Shown here one piece after another: positions 6,717 through 9,122 of a DNA stretch of 9,122 bases. The position numbers and the translations under genes were made by a program. Origin of the DNA: Nitrospirales bacterium (GTDB taxonomy: Bacteria > Nitrospirota > Nitrospiria > Nitrospirales > UBA8639); the NCBI GenBank assembly GCA_029261305.1, contig JAJDBO010000054.1:1-9122 (forward strand), given 5' to 3'. The stretch's first letter is position 1. Every line of letters starts with the position of its first letter. A model generated the notes under the pieces. The model made no database searches and was not told the origin of the DNA. It saw only the letters and a program-made list of their open reading frames with translations.

Positions 6717-6960
6717 AGCTTAGGACTCCTATGCCCTGCGGTATCTCTGGTGCGGGGTGCTCCTTTGGTTTCGGTGTGACAGTTGCTTCATCGTTACCGT
6801 ACGTCTCGCATCATTTCTTTTTCCCTGCACCTCCCTATCGACATTTGATTTAAAGATGAATTGGGTCGTCCCTCGATCCTGAGAATTCCTTTCTAGCCAC
6901 TTCATAAATTTTTCATTCGAATACTCACAACAAAATTATTGCTGTCTCAAGAGGAAAACT
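6717..6960 (+). other. Spacer before asnB with a weak hairpin
   Basis: No gene is seen in these 244 bases. CCCTGC (6734-6739) can pair with GCGGGG (6752-6757) with one G-U pair, extendable by two more wobble pairs, and is followed by TCCTTTGGTTTC rather than a clean T run. It is at best a weak terminator or an RNA structure. The AT-rich stretch 6898-6940 could hold a promoter for asnB, but no convincing -35/-10 pair is visible. GAGGA at 6951-6955 is the asnB ribosome binding site. Confidence 0.4.
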
Positions 6961-8853
6961 ATGTGCGGGATTCTTGGTTTTACTTGGAAGGATGATCAAT
7001 TAATTCGTCGTATGGGAAAGGTGATTTCCCATCGAGGTCCTGATCAATCTGGGGTATACCTGGACAACGATGTGTCCCTTGGCCATCAACGTCTAAGCAT
7101 CATAGATTTATCTGAAAATGGTCGCCAACCTATGACCAATGAAGATGGGACAGTATGGGTCACATATAACGGGGAAATTTATAACTTTCGTGAATTGCGG
7201 GAGTTTCTTGAAGGGAAAGGGCACCGGTTCCGGAGCCACTGTGATACTGAAGTCATTGTGCATGCCTATGAGGAGTTTGGTCCAGAATGTGTTCGCCACT
7301 TTAATGGCATGTTTGCTTTTGCCATTTGGGACAAGAAAACCAAACAATTGACTCTGGCGCGGGATCGGATTGGGATTAAGCCTCTGTATTATTACCACCA
7401 AGGCAAGAGGTTAGTGTTTGCGTCAGAAATAAAGGCTATTCTGCAGGACTCCCAAATTGAACGAGAAATTGATCTCCAATCCTTAGTGCAATACTTGGGA
7501 TTCGAATTCGTTCCATTTCCTCGTACGATGTTCCAAGGAATTCAAAAAATTCCGGCAGGGCATTATTTAGTCTATCAAAACGGGGAAGCCACATTAACGC
7601 AGTACTGGGATGTCCGATTTAAGGAAACGCATAAATCTCCTCGGGAGTACGAGGAACAGTTGCTTGATCTTCTCACCACCTCTGTTCGTAGACGTCTCAT
7701 CAGCGATGTGCCCTTGGGGGTATTCCTATCCGGAGGATTAGATTCCAGTACCTTAGTGTCTCTCATGAAACGGTGCGGGATTGATCCTATTCAGACGTTT
7801 TCTATTGGGTACGATGATCCGTCATTTAGCGAATTAGATTATGCGCGGAGTATGGCGAATGCTGTGGGTTCGATTCAGAGAGAAATTATTGTCAAACCCA
7901 TTTCTCCTGAATTAATTGAGGAGGCAGCCTGGCATTTAGATGAACCTATGACCGATCTCTCGGCCACGGCTTTTTACCTCATCTGCAAAAAGGCCAAGGA
8001 ATATGCAACCGTGTGCTTGAGTGGCGAAGGTGGTGATGAAGTTTTGGTGGGGTATGATCGATTCAAAGCCAGTAAGGCTCATAGTTTTTATGCGAAGATC
8101 CCTGCCTGGATTCGAAAAGGTATGGTGGGCCCGTTAATCAATGCATTGCCAGACCAGTCCCAAAAGAAAGGGGCAGTCAATATTCTCAAGCGTTTTATCC
8201 AAGGGGGATTGTTGCCGGAAGATGGTGGGCATATGCGATGGCAGTATTTTGGTCAATCCATCCAAGAGGAAGGCTTGCTTGCGGATCAATACCGATCGGC
8301 TGTGAATGTAAATCCTTTTGCTCCGGTTCAGGCTGTTCGTCAGCATTGCAATTCTCCACATCAGATGGACCAAGAAATTTACGTTGACCTCAAATTTATC
8401 ATGGCCGAGAGCCTTCTGATGAAAGTCGACAAAATGAGCATGGCTCATAGTTTAGAGGTGAGAGTGCCATTTTTAGATCATGAATTCGTCGATTTCTGTG
8501 GGACGATCCCAAGCTCTCTGAAGCTAGATGGATTCAAAACCAAGGCAGTGTTTCGGTCGGCAATGAAGGGGATTTTACCTGAGGATATTCGACGGCGGGG
8601 TAAGCAAGGCTACAGTATTCCAATCAAAAACTGGCTTCGGGTTGAGCTCAAAGATTATATGCATGATGTGTTGCGCGATTCTGTTCTTATTCGAAACTTT
8701 TTCAAGCCCGCGCAAGTGGAGAAAATGGTGAATCAGCATCTGGCCTCCACCCACAATCGAAACCATGAGATCTGGGCATTATTGAATTTAGCTGTTTGGC
8801 ATCGTTTGTATATTGAAAAAGGTAGTGAATCTCGTTTGGCCTCTGCACTGTAG
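6961..8853 (+). CDS. asnB: Glutamine-hydrolysing asparagine synthase, AsnB family
   Basis: A 630-residue two-domain amidotransferase. The N-terminal Ntn glutaminase begins at Cys2 (MCGILGF), the nucleophile after Met removal. Arg44 (HQRLSIID), Asn70-Gly71-Glu72 (YNGEIYN) and Asp95 (CDTEV) are the expected glutamine-binding residues. The C-terminal synthetase domain has the ATP-pyrophosphatase loop SGGLDSS (257-263), LSGEGGDE (353-360), SLEVRVPFLDHEFVDF, and KQGYSIPIKNWLR. All key residues are present, so it should be active. It activates a carboxylate with ATP and transfers ammonia from glutamine. Asparagine is the textbook product. In polysaccharide loci AsnB-like enzymes often amidate other carboxylates, such as uronic acids, and this length (about 630) is common for EPS-associated copies. 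The start is set by Cys2 and by GAGGA (6951-6955), five bases before the ATG. The neighbouring carbamoyltransferase favours a glycan-decorating role, which is inference. Confidence 0.92.
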   Translation: MCGILGFTWKDDQLIRRMGKVISHRGPDQSGVYLDNDVSLGHQRLSIIDLSENGRQPMTNEDGTVWVTYNGEIYNFRELREFLEGKGHRFRSHCDTEVIVHAYEEFGPECVRHFNGMFAFAIWDKKTKQLTLARDRIGIKPLYYYHQGKRLVFASEIKAILQDSQIEREIDLQSLVQYLGFEFVPFPRTMFQGIQKIPAGHYLVYQNGEATLTQYWDVRFKETHKSPREYEEQLLDLLTTSVRRRLISDVPLGVFLSGGLDSSTLVSLMKRCGIDPIQTFSIGYDDPSFSELDYARSMANAVGSIQREIIVKPISPELIEEAAWHLDEPMTDLSATAFYLICKKAKEYATVCLSGEGGDEVLVGYDRFKASKAHSFYAKIPAWIRKGMVGPLINALPDQSQKKGAVNILKRFIQGGLLPEDGGHMRWQYFGQSIQEEGLLADQYRSAVNVNPFAPVQAVRQHCNSPHQMDQEIYVDLKFIMAESLLMKVDKMSMAHSLEVRVPFLDHEFVDFCGTIPSSLKLDGFKTKAVFRSAMKGILPEDIRRRGKQGYSIPIKNWLRVELKDYMHDVLRDSVLIRNFFKPAQVEKMVNQHLASTHNRNHEIWALLNLAVWHRLYIEKGSESRLASAL

Positions 8854-9003
8854 AGGTATCTAATGGGCCATTTCCCGTGGAGTAACGTGTGGGGCATGCA
8901 CCTATAAGTGAACACGATCAAACGAAGCCCTTTGGACTGTTGGTAGCTTTTGCAATGGACACCGACCGAGCCCCGGGCTATTAACGAAGGAGAAGAGGAC
9001 GCG
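8854..9003 (+). other. Spacer between asnB and the carbamoyltransferase gene
   Basis: The 150 bases hold no gene. AGCCC-C-GGGCT (8969-8979) is a perfect short inverted repeat with a one-base centre, too tight for a hairpin. TATAAG (8903-8908) resembles a -10 box but has no matching -35. GTTGGTAGCTTTTG (8939-8952) contains the GGTAGC core of ops but matches the full element poorly. Two purine-rich ribosome binding sites, AAGGAGA (8987-8993) and AGAGGA (8994-8999), precede the next gene. Confidence 0.4.
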
Positions 9004-9122
9004 ATGGTTATTCTAGGTATTACAGACGGACAAATTAGTGGTGCGGCCATAATTCGCGACGGACAGATTCTTGCCGCTGTGAATGAAGAACGGTTAGTCC
9101 GAATGAAACAGGCTAGAGGGTT
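9004..9122 (+). CDS. Carbamoyltransferase (NodU/CmcH/TobZ family), N-terminal fragment cut by right edge
   Basis: Only 39 complete codons are present. The start MVILGITDGQISGAAIIRDG, followed by QILAAVNEERLVRMKQARG, is the typical opening of NodU/CmcH carbamoyltransferases: a glycine-rich beta strand, the SGAA turn, then AAVxEERxxRxK. These enzymes use carbamoyl phosphate and ATP to form a carbamoyl adenylate and move the carbamoyl group to a hydroxyl of a sugar or other acceptor. ATG 9004 is preceded by AGAGGA four bases away and AAGGAGA ten bases away, a strong start. Many family members have a His-Asp pair after the first strand (for example FHDSS); here the segment reads DGQISG, without the His. 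It follows asnB by 150 bases, which fits a glycan-decoration function. The family call from this short stretch is good, but substrate and completeness are unknown. Confidence 0.78.
   Translation, partial: MVILGITDGQISGAAIIRDGQILAAVNEERLVRMKQARG

Noticed and set aside
8969..8979. AGCCC-C-GGGCT as a terminator
   Set aside because: A one-base centre cannot form a hairpin loop and no T tract follows.
1..9122. tRNA, rRNA, CRISPR array, insertion sequence or attachment site
   Set aside because: No cloverleaf, direct-repeat array, transposase or terminal inverted repeats were seen on either strand.

Overview
The window looks like the left part of a bacterial surface- or exopolysaccharide (EPS) biosynthesis locus. 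All genes lie on the + strand. Base composition is close to balanced, somewhat AT-rich by eye. The gene set suggests a Gram-negative, environmental bacterium: an RfaH/NusG-type regulator, a GT4 glycosyltransferase, several NDP-sugar SDR enzymes, an AsnB-type amidotransferase and a NodU/CmcH-type carbamoyltransferase. The combination reminds me of EPS clusters in Nitrospirota and similar phyla, but nothing here fixes the taxon.

Layout. Positions 1-240 hold the C-terminal part of a NusG-paralog (RfaH/UpxY/LoaP-like) antiterminator, cut by the left edge. A leader of about 520 bases (241-761) has no convincing gene. It carries an 8-bp inverted repeat (524-547), a JUMPstart/ops-like element (CTGG..CCAG followed by GGCGGCAGCTTGC, 556-586), possible competing hairpins, and a weak hairpin plus T8 tract just before the first gene. 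A tight gene run follows: a GlpD-like FAD oxidoreductase (762-2489), a GT4 glycosyltransferase overlapping it by 16 bases (2474-3652), a UDP-glucose-4-epimerase-like SDR (3672-4685), a UDP-glucuronate decarboxylase (4705-5664) and a third extended SDR (5733-6716). After a 244-base spacer comes a glutamine-hydrolysing asparagine synthase (6961-8853). After a further 150 bases, the first 39 codons of a carbamoyltransferase run off the right edge.

How it may work together (inference). The epimerase and UDP-xylose synthase make nucleotide sugars, and the GT4 enzyme transfers a sugar to the growing glycan. AsnB and the carbamoyltransferase suggest amide and carbamoyl decorations. The GlpD-like enzyme would oxidise a substrate that need not be glycerol-3-phosphate. 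The most interesting signal is regulatory. An RfaH-like gene sits directly upstream of a leader holding an 11/13 match to the enterobacterial ops element, arranged as in JUMPstart. This suggests a locus-encoded processive antitermination switch outside the enterobacteria. No polymerase, flippase, exporter or UDP-glucose dehydrogenase is present, so the locus must continue outside the window or use enzymes encoded elsewhere.
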